A stretch of DNA of 42,007 nucleotides from JBOHHR01 sp050740975 (GCA_050740975.1 JBOIEE010000334.1:1-42007), one strand, 5' to 3'; shown: positions 1 through 7,839, counted from the stretch's first letter. The notes: a model not told the origin generated them from the letters alone. Translations and numbers: made by a program.

Positions 1-125
1 TTGCACGAGGCCCATGTGCTGGCACGCCAATCCCGATGAGGAAACCACCGACTGGAGAGCCGTGTGCGGGAAAACCGCTCGCACGGTTCGGAGGGCGGGG
101 AGACGCGAGTCTTCCCGACCCCTAT
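1..125 (+). mobile_element. 3' end of a group II intron (domains V and VI)
   Basis: Bases 57-89 fold into a group II domain V: GAGCCGTGTGCGG pairs with the complementary CCGCTCGCACGGTTC across a GAAA-type tetraloop. About 93-125 can form domain VI, with GGGGAGAC pairing to GTCTTCCC and an unpaired A in the descending strand as the candidate branch point. Bacterial group II introns usually end in AY, and the AT at 124-125 fits. The rest of the intron, including any reverse transcriptase, lies left of the window. Coding sequence for TPR-like helices begins directly after base 125, so the element appears to sit inside a gene. A reading frame runs through the intron end into the exon, but its first 30 residues are translated intron RNA and not protein. 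Confidence 0.8.
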
Positions 126-455
126 CGCTTGCAACGCACCGAAGAGGCCGTGCGGGAATTGGCTGAGGCGACCCGCCTCGCGCCGGAGGCGTCACGCTTT
201 GCCTACGTCTACGCTGTGGCGCTTCACTCGACCCCCCGGAAGCGCGAGGCTCTAGAAGTCCTCGATCGGGCGCTTGTCCATCACCCCGGCGAACGCGAGA
301 TGCTCCTTGCGGCAGTGAGCTTCAGCCGGGATATCGGTGATCGCACCGCGGCCTTGAAGTACGCGGAGCGCCTGGCGGCGCAAGCGCCCTGGGATCCGGC
401 TGGCCAGCAGATCCTCCAAGAGCTACGTTCGCACAACTCAAGAAGTGAACGCTGA
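126..455 (+). pseudogene. 3' exon of a TPR-repeat protein split by the group II intron
   Basis: The translation after the intron end reads as helix-turn-helix tetratricopeptide units, including EEAVRELAEATRLAPE, REALEVLDRALVHHPGE and DRTAALKYAERLAAQAPWDP. TPR units of this kind mediate protein contacts. About 109 C-terminal residues are present; the N-terminal exon is outside the window. Whether the gene works depends on intron splicing: precise splicing could restore the message, otherwise it is disrupted. The last bases overlap the start of a decayed ParE-type toxin on the same strand. Family assignment is firm at TPR level, but the specific role cannot be told. Confidence 0.7.
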
Positions 456-650
456 GTTCCACCCGGAGGCACAGGAAGAATTTACTGAGGCACCCCGTTC
501 TACGATTTGCAACTCTTGGGACTGGGCGAAGGATTTATATCCGAGGTAGAGCGAGTAACAAAGCTGCTTGTGGGAAAGCCCGAGATCGGGACTCGGATTG
601 ATGAGGTTTTTCGCTCCTGATCTATGGGCACCCCATCCGATGGGAGTTGT
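445..650 (+). pseudogene. decayed RelE/ParE-family toxin, copy 2 of the gene at 1359
   Basis: From GTG 445 the frame reads VNAEFHPEAQEEFTEA, matching the start of the intact toxin at 1359 (MRAELHPEAEKEFIEA). One base is missing near 493-499. The matching sequence continues in another frame as FYDLQLLGLGEGFISEVERV and so on to IDEVFR near 618. About 27 bases present in the intact gene are then absent, and similarity fades soon after the CTGATCTATGG segment. The copy is therefore broken by a frameshift and a deletion. No antitoxin precedes it; the TPR exon overlaps its start. The two copies probably arose by duplication or separate insertion of related toxin-antitoxin cassettes. Confidence 0.75.
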
Positions 651-664
651 AGAGATCCATCAGT

Positions 665-776
665 GCGATCTGGCTAGGTGGTCAATAAGCGCATCTGTTC
701 AGGATCGCCGCTTGGTGGTCGAACGTGACAGTCTCTATGCAGCCAGCGGCCTGGTGCTTGATGCTGATGAGACGTG
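665..776 (-). pseudogene. remnant of a VapC/PIN-domain toxin C-terminus
   Basis: Read on the minus strand this segment gives ISIKHQAAGCIETVTFDHQA and ends at a stop at 682-684. AGC..TVTFD is the usual C-terminal signature of VapC-type PIN nucleases, in which the last Asp helps bind metal. Over about 105 bases it closely resembles 37945-38050, where the same piece follows a PIN N-terminal half. No start or N-terminal half is present here, so this is a fragment. Confidence 0.65.
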
Positions 777-803
777 AGCGGTTACCGAACCCTACCCTGT
801 TGG

Positions 804-985
804 TCAGCGGGCTGGTGGATTAAGCTCGTTCGGTTTGATCTTATGAGGGAGCAGCTCTTTTCGATTTGCGCGACGGCGCTGGCCTTAGGTAGCTCGGTAA
901 AAATGTGGCGTAAGTAGTGATAAGGCTCGAGGCCGTTGGCTTTCGCGGTTTCGATAAGGCTAATAATCAATAAAGTTAAACGATT
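804..985 (-). pseudogene. C-terminal remnant of an IS66-family transposase (TnpC)
   Basis: The minus-strand translation contains ISLIETAKANGLEPYHYLRH followed by IFTELPKASAVAQIE, typical of the C-terminal end of IS66-family transposases. A one-base frameshift near 858 separates this from ELLPHKIKPNELNPPAR and a stop at 804-806, the usual family ending. The catalytic core and the other IS66 genes are missing, and no inverted repeat pair is evident. It is a dead fragment between toxin-antitoxin pieces. Confidence 0.75.
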
Positions 986-1128
986 ACTGGTGCTCTCATA
1001 AGGCTCACCGCGGAGGCCGAGGCAGTTCGCGGATGCTTGGGATAAAAGGAAGTCTCGAAACGGGCCAGAGGCTGGTAAGTAGGACAAGAGAGTAGAATAG
1101 GGGGGAGAATAGAATTTGGAGACTTGCA

Positions 1129-1362
1129 ATGGCCTTATCTGTACACGAAATCGAGAAGGAGATTCACGCCTTGAGCACCGAAGACAAAACGACGCTGCTT
1201 CGCGCTCTAATTGCTGATCTGGACGACGAGGTGGATGAAAATATCGAACAATTGTGGCTAGAGGAGGCGCAACGCCGATACCGAGAATTGGAGGAGGGAC
1301 TGGTAAAGGCTGTTCCAGCGGAAGAGGTCTTTAGACGAGCGCGCGCAAAGCTCAAGAAATGA
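1129..1362 (+). CDS. antitoxin of a ParE-type addiction module
   Basis: This 77-residue acidic protein is made almost wholly of predicted helix (EIEKEIHALSTEDKTTLLRA, then LWLEEAQRRYRELEEG). The pattern matches the short addiction-module antitoxin family that pairs with RelE/ParE toxins (Pfam Unstab_antitox type). The antitoxin would bind and neutralise the toxin encoded next and probably represses its own promoter; that is family knowledge, not visible here. Its stop overlaps the toxin start in an ATGA arrangement at 1359-1362, so translation is likely coupled. A related antitoxin, with a truncated toxin, lies at 21512. Confidence 0.85.
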   Translation: MALSVHEIEKEIHALSTEDKTTLLRALIADLDDEVDENIEQLWLEEAQRRYRELEEGLVKAVPAEEVFRRARAKLKK

Positions 1363-1655
1363 GAGCTGAGTTGCACCCGGAGGCGGAGAAAGAATTCATT
1401 GAGGCATCCCTCTTCTACGATTTGCAACTCCTGGGACTGGGCGAAGGGTTCATATGCGAGATGGAGCGAGTAACAAAGCTGCTTGTGGAAAAACCCGAGA
1501 TCGGGGCGCGGATTGATGAAACTTTTCGCCGAATGCTTTTGAATCGATTTCCGTATTCACTGATCTATAGCCTCGAACCGGAGAGGATCTGGATCGTTGC
1601 GGTAGCCCACCAACGCCGTCGCCCCGGTTATTGGCGCAGTCGAATTGAACGCTAA
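1359..1655 (+). CDS. RelE/ParE-family toxin
   Basis: The 98-residue protein shows the ParE/RelE fold pattern: N-terminal strand (MRAELHPEAEKEF), two helices (EASLFYDLQLLGLGEGF and EMERVTKLLVEKPE), then strands RRMLLNRFPYSLIYSLE and WIVAVAHQRRRPGYW. The terminal AVAHQRRRPGYW is common in the ParE-like subgroup. ParE toxins typically poison DNA gyrase while RelE toxins cut mRNA; sequence alone does not decide which. It overlaps the antitoxin by 4 bases. It appears intact, unlike the copy at 445-650. Confidence 0.88.
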   Translation: MRAELHPEAEKEFIEASLFYDLQLLGLGEGFICEMERVTKLLVEKPEIGARIDETFRRMLLNRFPYSLIYSLEPERIWIVAVAHQRRRPGYWRSRIER

Positions 1656-2023
1656 CTCAACCATCGTAACAACGCTTGCTAAGCGTCTGCTCGATCACGA
1701 TTGGGCCCTCAAACAGGCCAAAGGTCGTGCTCGAGCAGTTCGGCCCTATCCGGCCGAAATAGTCCAGGATGTTCGCTGTCGCATGGCTGGGCGGCAAATC
1801 CGGCGTGGCTGTAGCGAAGGTGGAGCCAACTGGCGTATAGGCCGGCGGCATTTTGCCATCGGTCTGCATGTTCGCGGCGTTCCCGGCTTGCGCTAGGTAC
1901 GTGTAGCGGCCCCTTTTTCGTTCGGGAGTTTTTCGGGACGTGGTGATACGGCTTTGCCCCGACTTGAATCCCAGAACTGCTAAGACTATAGTCATTACTA
2001 TGGTCATGATTAAAGGTGTCTCG
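1656..2023. other. 368 bases without a supported gene
   Basis: This is the gap between the ParE-type toxin and the Phd-type antitoxin. Open frames exist on both strands, including two overlapping minus-strand frames that run on into the antitoxin gene, but none shows a recognisable domain or a good ribosome binding site. The bases just before 2024 should carry the promoter of the next pair. I see no RNA gene or repeat. Confidence 0.5.
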
Positions 2024-2251
2024 ATGGAAAAAATCAAAGCATCGGAGTTTAAGGCAAAGTGCCTTAAGTTGATGGATGAAGTGGCTGAGACAGGTCGGTC
2101 CGTGGTCATCACCAAAAACGGGCGAGCGGTTGCGCAGCTTGGACCGGTTATCTCCCGTCCCCGTACACTGACAGGGGCTCATAAGGGCAAGATCCATATC
2201 GCGAGGGACATTCTCGCGCCCATCGCAGAGCAGTGGGAAGCTCAGAGCTGA
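2024..2251 (+). CDS. Phd/YefM-family antitoxin
   Basis: The protein starting at ATG 2024 has about 75 residues and begins MEKIKASEFKAKCLKLMDEV, followed by VVITKNGRAVAQLGPV. This is the standard Phd/YefM pattern: an N-terminal DNA-binding strand-helix unit (autorepressor) and a C-terminal tail that wraps the toxin. Upstream in-frame codons exist (to 1940), but the family always begins near this methionine. The next gene, a PIN-domain toxin, starts inside its 3' end at 2233, so the two form one operon. Confidence 0.88.
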   Translation: MEKIKASEFKAKCLKLMDEVAETGRSVVITKNGRAVAQLGPVISRPRTLTGAHKGKIHIARDILAPIAEQWEAQS

Positions 2252-2649
2252 TCCTATTAGATACCCACGCGCTGTTATGGCTGGACCTGGACAACCCTGC
2301 GCTTGGGCCGAAGGCACGGGAGCACGCCGACACGGCGCTACAGCAAGGGAGTCTCACTGTTTCCGCTATCTCGTTTTGGGAGGTCGCGATGCTCGCCTTG
2401 AAGGGCCGCATCGTGATGGAGATACCGCCGGCGAGCTGGTGTCGAGATCTACTGAATTCAGGGCTCACCGAGCTCCCGGTGGATGGCGAAACGGGGATTT
2501 TGGCAACGAGCCTTAGGGACTTCCACAGCGATCCCGCCGATCGGCTGATCCTCGCTGCCGCGATCGTCAAACGAGCGGCCCTGATCACGGCCGATGAGCG
2601 CATCCTCAGCTGGCCGCACAAGCTCGAACGACTGGATGCTCGAGTGTAG
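2233..2649 (+). CDS. PIN-domain ribonuclease toxin (VapC type)
   Basis: This protein of about 138 residues starts at GTG 2233, overlapping the antitoxin by 19 bases. Metal-binding acidic positions of the PIN domain are visible: LLDTHALLWL near the start, SFWEVAML, DPADRLILAAA and the C-terminal ITADERI. VapC toxins cleave specific RNAs, often tRNA or 23S rRNA, when the labile antitoxin is degraded. The subgroup with Phd-like partners is common in proteobacteria. All four acidic positions are kept and the length is normal, so it is probably functional. Confidence 0.88.
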   Translation: MGSSELILLDTHALLWLDLDNPALGPKAREHADTALQQGSLTVSAISFWEVAMLALKGRIVMEIPPASWCRDLLNSGLTELPVDGETGILATSLRDFHSDPADRLILAAAIVKRAALITADERILSWPHKLERLDARV

Positions 2650-2677
2650 CGGTAGCGCGATCGCACGCTATGGTGCG

Positions 2678-3613
2678 TTAAGGCGGCGCCGGTTGCAGCT
2701 CCGCTAATAGGACATCAGCTCCTTGAGAGAGCAGCTTTTCGGCAAGCCGCGTCCCCAGCTCTTCAGCGTGTTCAGGTGGGCCGCAGATCGCATCGCGCAG
2801 GATCCTCGTACCGTCTATGCTACCGACCAGTGCGCGCAGCCGCAGCTCGCCGTGAAGGATCTCGGCATGTCCGGCGATTGGCACCTGGCAACCGCCAAAC
2901 AGGCGGCGGTTGAGCGCCCGCTCCGCACCCACGCAAACCCGGCTGCGAGGGTCGTCCAGGGGTGTGATAAGCTGGATTAGATCCTCAGCTCCCTCGCGGC
3001 ACTCGATGCCGATCGCGCCCTGCCCGATGGCAGGAAGGAGGAGATCGGAATCGAGGTACGCTCGTATGCGTGCTGCTAAGCCTAAGCGCTTTAATCCGGC
3101 TGCGGCGAGTATAATGGCGTCGAACTGCCCCTCGTCCAGCTTGCGCAAACGGGTACCGACGTTGCCGCGCAAGCTTTGGAGCTTAAGATCGGGGCGAATC
3201 GCGCGTAGCTGGCATTGCCGGCGCAAGCTGGACGTGCCAACGAGCGCCGAGTGAGGCAGAGTCTGCAAGTCATCGTGGTGTTGAGAGACAAATGCATCAC
3301 GTGGGTCTTCGCGCGCGAGCACCACGGGTATGACCAGGCCTTGGGGTAAATCCACGGAGACGTCTTTCATGGAGTGCACGGCCAGATCGGCCGCCCCGCA
3401 AAGCAAGCGTTCTTCCAGCTCTTTGACGAATAAGCCTTTGCCCCCTACCGTCGCCAGGGACGCATCGAGGAGCTTATCCCCACTGGTATGGACAGCGACC
3501 AGCTCGATGGAGAGGCTTGGGTGCAAAGCGCCCAGTCGGGATTGAACAAAACGCGCTTGCCATAATGCGAGGGGGCTCTTGCGGGTGACGATGCGCAGGG
3601 GCGAAGAGATCAT
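2678..3613 (-). CDS. hemC: porphobilinogen deaminase (hydroxymethylbilane synthase)
   Basis: HemC joins four porphobilinogen molecules into hydroxymethylbilane in cytoplasmic heme and tetrapyrrole synthesis. The 311-residue product has normal length. Key marks are RKSPLALWQA at the N-terminus, the catalytic Asp in LAVHSMKD (about residue 84), GTSSLRRQCQL, the substrate-binding SLRGNVGTRL and LPAIGQGAIGIE, and FGGCQVPIAGH with Cys242, the attachment site of the dipyrromethane cofactor. It is transcribed leftward and is not followed by hemD, its partner in many relatives. Only 18 bases separate its start codon from a MITE-like element, so its promoter must lie in or beyond that element. Confidence 0.97.
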   Translation of the reverse strand: MISSPLRIVTRKSPLALWQARFVQSRLGALHPSLSIELVAVHTSGDKLLDASLATVGGKGLFVKELEERLLCGAADLAVHSMKDVSVDLPQGLVIPVVLAREDPRDAFVSQHHDDLQTLPHSALVGTSSLRRQCQLRAIRPDLKLQSLRGNVGTRLRKLDEGQFDAIILAAAGLKRLGLAARIRAYLDSDLLLPAIGQGAIGIECREGAEDLIQLITPLDDPRSRVCVGAERALNRRLFGGCQVPIAGHAEILHGELRLRALVGSIDGTRILRDAICGPPEHAEELGTRLAEKLLSQGADVLLAELQPAPP

Positions 3614-3631
3614 GGGCTTCGGGTACGCTTA

Positions 3632-3912
3632 GAGCTTGTGAAAAAATCTACTGCGCTCGGAACCTCGCGTTCCGGCGGTGCTCGGACCAATCCGCCGGGA
3701 GCGGATTGGGAACGCAACAGGCGGCCCGCAGGGTGCGCGCCAGGGATGGTGCGCAACAATCCTCATGTATTTCAGTATACACTCCGGTTGCTCGTCTCAT
3801 CCTTGAGACTCGCCCCTGCGAGGCTTGCACGCCGTTTCGTTCCCGACGAAACGGTCCTGCGCGCCGGCGGAACGCGACTTTCCTTCGCTCGCGACGATTT
3901 TTTCACAAGCTC
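3632..3912. mobile_element. MITE-like element A (281 bp) with 17-18 bp perfect inverted ends
   Basis: The sequence GAGCTTGTGAAAAAATC at 3632-3648 is repeated exactly in reverse complement at 3896-3912. TTA flanks both sides (3629-3631 and 3913-3915), consistent with a 3-bp target duplication. No transposase frame lies inside, so this resembles a non-autonomous element moved by a transposase encoded elsewhere. It sits immediately upstream of hemC. The parent insertion sequence family is not identified. Confidence 0.72.
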
Positions 3913-3950
3913 TTAGGGGCGTTCGGCGTTAGCACGGTGGTCTTTAGGCT

Positions 3951-4115
3951 AGGAGCCTGTCGGACTTAGGGAACCGTAGCGAGGCGCGTGGAAAATCGAG
4001 GGCAGATTTTCGATCATTTGAGGCGAATAGTGGTAACTATTTAACAAAAATGATCGGAAATATGGACCGATTTCCCACCGCCGCAGTAGGTTCTTCCTAA
4101 GTCCGACAGGCTCCT
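3951..4115. mobile_element. MITE-like element B (165 bp) with 20-bp perfect inverted ends
   Basis: AGGAGCCTGTCGGACTTAGG at 3951-3970 is matched exactly in reverse complement at 4096-4115. The flanks 3946-3950 and 4116-4120 are both AGGCT, consistent with a 5-bp target duplication. The interior is short, contains GATCATTTG and an imperfect partner AAAATGATC, and encodes nothing. It lies 45 bases upstream of the gshB start, directly after element A. Confidence 0.78.
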
Positions 4116-4159
4116 AGGCTCGCGCAATGACTTTTGCCCTCTAGATTGGATAACCCAAG

Positions 4160-5122
4160 GTGGAAATCAAGCTTGGTATCGTGATGGATCCCATCAGTGG
4201 GATCAATATCAAGAAAGACAGTAGCTTTGCCATGCTGCTGGCGGCGCAGGCGAGAGGCTGGGCGATCGGCTACCTGGAGCTGGGCGACTTGTTTTTGCGT
4301 GACGGTCGCCCTTTTGGGCATTCTCGCGCGTTACGCGTGCAAGACCATGCGCCGCAATGGTTTCAGTTTAGCGGGGAAGAAACCATACCCTTGACCCAGT
4401 TCCCGGTGCTCTTGATGCGCAAAGACCCCCCCTTCGATATGGAGTACATGTATGCCACCTACTTGCTAGAGCTGGCGCAAGCTCAGGGCACCTTGGTGGT
4501 CAATGAACCGCGTAGTCTGCGCGATGCCAACGAGAAGCTGTTTTCGGCCTGGTTTCCGCAATGCAGTCCGCCGAGCCTAGTGACGCGCAACGCCGAACGC
4601 ATAAAAGAGTTTCTGGGGCAATATGCCGATATCATTCTCAAACCGCTGGATGGTATGGGAGGGGCTTCGATCTTTCGCCTGCGGGCGGGCGATCCGAACC
4701 TCAACGTCATCATCGAGACGCTCACCCAGCATGGCCGGCGTTTCACCCTGGCTCAGCGCTTTATCCCAGAGATAGCCGAGGGCGACAAGCGCATCTTGCT
4801 CATCGATGGGGATCCCGTGCCCTACGCCTTAGCGCGTATCCCCGCTCCGGGTGAGACGCGGGGCAACCTAGCCACCGGCGGAAGCGGCCGCGGCGTCCCG
4901 CTAAGCCAGAGGGATCGATGGATCTGCAATCAAGTGGGCCCCACTCTACGCAAAAAAGGGCTGCTGTTTGTGGGGCTGGATGTGATTGGAGATCACCTGA
5001 CCGAGATCAATGTCACCAGTCCGACCTGTATCCGAGAGCTAGACGCTATCTACGGTTTGGACATCGCCTCTCAGCTCCTCAACGCCATCGAACGGCGCCT
5101 GCATGCAGTGCATCGCCTGTAG
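4160..5122 (+). CDS. gshB: glutathione synthetase
   Basis: GshB ligates glycine to gamma-glutamylcysteine with ATP, the second step of glutathione synthesis in the cytoplasm. The 320-residue product has normal length and begins KLGIVMDPISGINIKKDSS, nearly the textbook family start, which supports the GTG start at 4160. The ATP-grasp core follows: VLLMRKDPPFDMEYMYATY, VVNEPRSLRDANEKL, the ATP-binding loop DIILKPLDGMGGASIF, and the metal-binding C-terminal EINVTSPTCIRELD. It heads a same-strand block with tonB, yqgE, ruvX and the pyr genes. The 219-base gap to the next gene shows no other coding sequence. Confidence 0.97.
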   Translation: MEIKLGIVMDPISGINIKKDSSFAMLLAAQARGWAIGYLELGDLFLRDGRPFGHSRALRVQDHAPQWFQFSGEETIPLTQFPVLLMRKDPPFDMEYMYATYLLELAQAQGTLVVNEPRSLRDANEKLFSAWFPQCSPPSLVTRNAERIKEFLGQYADIILKPLDGMGGASIFRLRAGDPNLNVIIETLTQHGRRFTLAQRFIPEIAEGDKRILLIDGDPVPYALARIPAPGETRGNLATGGSGRGVPLSQRDRWICNQVGPTLRKKGLLFVGLDVIGDHLTEINVTSPTCIRELDAIYGLDIASQLLNAIERRLHAVHRL

Positions 5123-5341
5123 ATTGACTATACTCGCGCGTTTCCATGCGGTAAGCTCCTGAATCGGTCTACCGGTGGGCGGGGGAGGTCAGTCATGCGG
5201 TAGAGATAAAAACTCGAAGAAGCGCGCATACTTTGCTAATTTTAGACTACTGTTCCAGGAACGCTCATCAGAATTGACTGCTGTTGAATTAAGCCTGACT
5301 AGAGTCCTAACGCGCAAACCCGCTATCCGGGTAAAGGACGA

Positions 5342-6313
5342 TTGGGATCTGTGAGAGACTCCGGCGATAGGTTAGCCTTGGCGCTCTGCGCGGCCGTTCT
5401 GGCGCACAGCGGCGTTATTCTCGGTGTGGGCTTCTCCAAGGAGGATAGGTCGTTGCCCCAATCCCAGTCGCTGGAAGTCATTCTGGTCCAAAGCCGCACC
5501 CAAGAGGCGCCTGAGGAACCGGATTATCTAGCGCAAACAAATTTGCAAGGAGGCGGGGACGTCGCGCACAAGGAAAGCCCTTCCACACCCTTGCTCTCAC
5601 CTTTCCCGGAGCAGGAGCCTGTAATTGCTACTACCCTGGCCGACGAGCAGCCGCAGGAGCAGGTGGCCAAGCCGGCAAGGGAGCCTGCGAAAACCCGGGG
5701 ATCCGGTATGGGCGAAGTGGAAAAGAACCATCGAGAGCAGCTGGATAAACTGATGCTTGAGCAGCCGGCCGTGTTCGACGCTCCACTTGATCGGGAAAAA
5801 CCAGTTGCGCATCCACAGCCAGCGACACAGTCTGTGGCGGGCAGGGACACTAAGTCGCCGCCGCTACCCAGCGCCGCCCTGTTGATGCAGAACGCCCTGG
5901 CGATGGCGAGCTTGAATGCCGAGATCGATCAGCGGCTTTCCATCCACGCCAAGGCGCCGCGGCGCAAATTCATCTCCGCTAGCACCCGCGAGTATAAGTA
6001 TGCGGCCTATATGGAGGCGTGGCGGGCTAAAGTCGAACGCGTGGGTAACTTGAACTATCCGGACGAGGCGCGCGCGCGCAAGCTCGCGGGTAGCCTGATC
6101 TTGGATGTGGGCTTGCGGTCGGATGGCCGGGTAGTGGAAATGACCCTGCGCCGTTCCTCTGGAGAGCCTATCCTGGACCAGGCGGCGATGCGTATCGTGG
6201 AGCTGGCTTCCCCGTTTTCGCCCTTTCCCGATGATATCCGCGGCGAGGTAGATGTGCTCCATATCACGCGTACTTGGCAGTTCCTATACAGCCAGCGTTT
6301 CGCAAGCAAATAA
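5342..6313 (+). CDS. tonB: TonB-family energy transducer
   Basis: TonB proteins span the inner membrane and periplasm and pass proton-motive energy from ExbBD to outer-membrane receptors. This protein has an N-terminal hydrophobic anchor (LALALCAAVLAHSGVILGVG), a middle rich in Pro, Glu and Gln (about residues 35-170), and a C-terminal TonB domain from about residue 225 (YMEAWRAKVERVGNLNYPDE, LILDVGLRSDGRV, LDQAAMRIVELASPFSPFP). The TTG at 5342 opens the frame, but GTG at 5351 three codons later is equally plausible. Its place between gshB and yqgE matches the Pseudomonas arrangement. No exbB or exbD is near. Confidence 0.9.
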   Translation: MGSVRDSGDRLALALCAAVLAHSGVILGVGFSKEDRSLPQSQSLEVILVQSRTQEAPEEPDYLAQTNLQGGGDVAHKESPSTPLLSPFPEQEPVIATTLADEQPQEQVAKPAREPAKTRGSGMGEVEKNHREQLDKLMLEQPAVFDAPLDREKPVAHPQPATQSVAGRDTKSPPLPSAALLMQNALAMASLNAEIDQRLSIHAKAPRRKFISASTREYKYAAYMEAWRAKVERVGNLNYPDEARARKLAGSLILDVGLRSDGRVVEMTLRRSSGEPILDQAAMRIVELASPFSPFPDDIRGEVDVLHITRTWQFLYSQRFASK

Positions 6314-6378
6314 CGCTGCTAATAGTGGCTCGTTTTATGGTAGTGTTTAATGTCAGGCACTAAATTCCCGGAGCCGCC

Positions 6379-6930
6379 ATGAACCTAACCAATCATTTCC
6401 TCATCGCAATGCCCAGTCTTGCCGATCCGAATTTTTATCAGACGGTAACCTATATTTGCGCGCATGATGCAGAGGGTGCTATGGGAATCGTGATCAATAG
6501 GCCCATGCCCTTTGGGTTGGGGGCTATCCTATCCCAGATGGATCTGGAATCAAACGACGCCAGAGTAAATGATACGACCATTTTCCAAGGCGGTCCCGTG
6601 CAGCAAGAGCGCGGTTTCATCATCCACCGACCGGTGAAGGATTGGGAATCGACGATCAAGGTCACCGAAGAGATCGGTGTGGGTACCTCACGCGACATCC
6701 TAGAAGCGATATCTCGGGGTACTGGGCCGACACAAATCCTGATCGCTTTGGGTTACGCCGGCTGGGGCGCCGGGCAGCTGGAGCGGGAGATGGGCGAGAA
6801 TGCGTGGCTTAGTGGTCCAGCCGATCTGGATGTCCTGTTCCAGGAGCCGGCCGAGCTGCGCTGGCAAAAGGCGGTAACGCTGCTCGGAGTCGATCTCCGG
6901 CAGTTATCGTCTTATGCGGGTCATGCTTAA
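6379..6930 (+). CDS. yqgE: YqgE/AlgH family protein (UPF0301)
   Basis: The 183-residue protein begins MNLTNHFLIAMPSLADPNFY and continues with AMGIVINRPMPFGLG, FQGGPVQQERGFIIH and ILIALGYAGWGAGQLERE, all conserved in the YqgE/AlgH family. The family is widespread but its molecular role is uncertain; AlgH was linked to alginate regulation in Pseudomonas. Only two bases separate it from ruvX, the usual neighbour, so the two are probably co-translated. Confidence 0.95.
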   Translation: MNLTNHFLIAMPSLADPNFYQTVTYICAHDAEGAMGIVINRPMPFGLGAILSQMDLESNDARVNDTTIFQGGPVQQERGFIIHRPVKDWESTIKVTEEIGVGTSRDILEAISRGTGPTQILIALGYAGWGAGQLEREMGENAWLSGPADLDVLFQEPAELRWQKAVTLLGVDLRQLSSYAGHA

Positions 6931-6932
6931 GG

Positions 6933-7349
6933 GTGACCGTTCTCGGTTTCGATTTCGGTGAGAGGCGGATCGGCGTTGCCGTAGGCCATACCCTAACCGG
7001 TACGGCCGGCGCCCTACAATGCCTGCATGCCCGGGCTAGGGATCCGGATTGGGTAGCCATTAGCCAGCTCATTGCTTGCTGGCAGCCGGAGGCCTTGGTC
7101 GTCGGTATTCCGGTTAATTGTGATGGATCGGAACACCGGTTTGCGGGGTGCGTGGCGCGCTTCTGCCGGCAATTGCAGGGTCGTTTTGGCCTCCCCGTAC
7201 ATACCATAGACGAAACTCTTTCCTCCGTAGAAGCCAACCGCCACCCGCAAGCAGTAAAGCAGCGTGGTTTGGACGCCGTCGCCGCACAGCTCATCCTGGA
7301 GTCGTGGCTCAACGAACGCTCACGCTATGATGAACCTCGACAGCGGTGA
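6933..7349 (+). CDS. ruvX: YqgF/RuvX-family nuclease (pre-16S rRNA processing)
   Basis: This 138-residue RNase H-fold protein begins VLGFDFGERRIGVAVG, containing the first catalytic Asp, followed by ALVVGIPVNCDGSEH, VHTIDETLSSVEAN (second acidic residue) and LDAVAAQLILESWL with the last Asp. Family members mature the 5' end of 16S rRNA; some resemble Holliday-junction resolvases. The GTG start at 6933 gives the standard N-terminus. Its 3' end overlaps pyrR by 23 bases, implying one transcript. Confidence 0.95.
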   Translation: MTVLGFDFGERRIGVAVGHTLTGTAGALQCLHARARDPDWVAISQLIACWQPEALVVGIPVNCDGSEHRFAGCVARFCRQLQGRFGLPVHTIDETLSSVEANRHPQAVKQRGLDAVAAQLILESWLNERSRYDEPRQR

Positions 7350-7839
7350 AATCGGCTCGCTCCTGGAGCGCATGGCGCAAGGTCTGACCGAGACCTTGGC
7401 CGGTAGAGGGCATGTCGATCCGCTAGTGGTCGGTATTCACACCGGGGGGGTGTGGATCGCGCAATGCTTGCGGGAGGGACTCGGTGTTCCCGAGCCGCTG
7501 GGCAGCTTAAACATTGCGTTTTATCGTGATGACTTTAGCCGCCTCGGTATGCATCCGAGCGTCAAACCGTCCCATTTGCCGTTCGATATCGATGGGCGCC
7601 ATGTGATCTTGGTGGATGACATCCTCTACACCGGCCGGACGGTACGCGCCGCGCTCAACGAGATCTTTGACTATGGCCGCCCGGCCAGCGTCACCCTTGC
7701 GGTTTTAGTCGATCGTTGCCAGCGGGAGTTGCCCATCAGGGCCGATGTTGTAGGTACTACCCTAGCGCTTGCGCACGGGGAGCACATCAAGCTCAGCGGC
7801 CCGCATCCCTTGCGATTGATCACCCACAAGGCGGTATGA
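7327..7839 (+). CDS. pyrR: PyrR bifunctional regulator / uracil phosphoribosyltransferase
   Basis: The protein begins at the double methionine MMNLDSGEIG at 7327, after an open stretch that only mirrors ruvX. It has about 170 residues with the PRPP-binding loop VILVDDILYTGRTVRAAL (about 93-110), plus PLVVGIHTGGVWIA and the strand IAFYRDDF. In Gram-positives PyrR binds pyr mRNA and controls attenuation; in gammaproteobacteria the homologue precedes pyrB, but its regulatory role is less clear. I see no attenuator before it because it overlaps ruvX. Its stop overlaps the pyrB start. Confidence 0.95.
   Translation: MMNLDSGEIGSLLERMAQGLTETLAGRGHVDPLVVGIHTGGVWIAQCLREGLGVPEPLGSLNIAFYRDDFSRLGMHPSVKPSHLPFDIDGRHVILVDDILYTGRTVRAALNEIFDYGRPASVTLAVLVDRCQRELPIRADVVGTTLALAHGEHIKLSGPHPLRLITHKAV

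Noticed and set aside
36..125. N-terminal 30 codons of the frame entering the TPR segment
   Set aside because: This is intron domain V/VI sequence translated by chance; similar spurious peptides are common at group II intron ends.
1657..2317. Overlapping minus-strand frames of 152 and 202 codons
   Set aside because: They run through the Phd antitoxin gene on the opposite strand, have no domain or ribosome site, and overlap each other in different frames.
7264..7326. Upstream extension of PyrR, and similarly of PyrB from 7716
   Set aside because: The extra residues only translate the end of the preceding gene in another frame, and family N-termini match the internal ATGs at 7327 and 7836.
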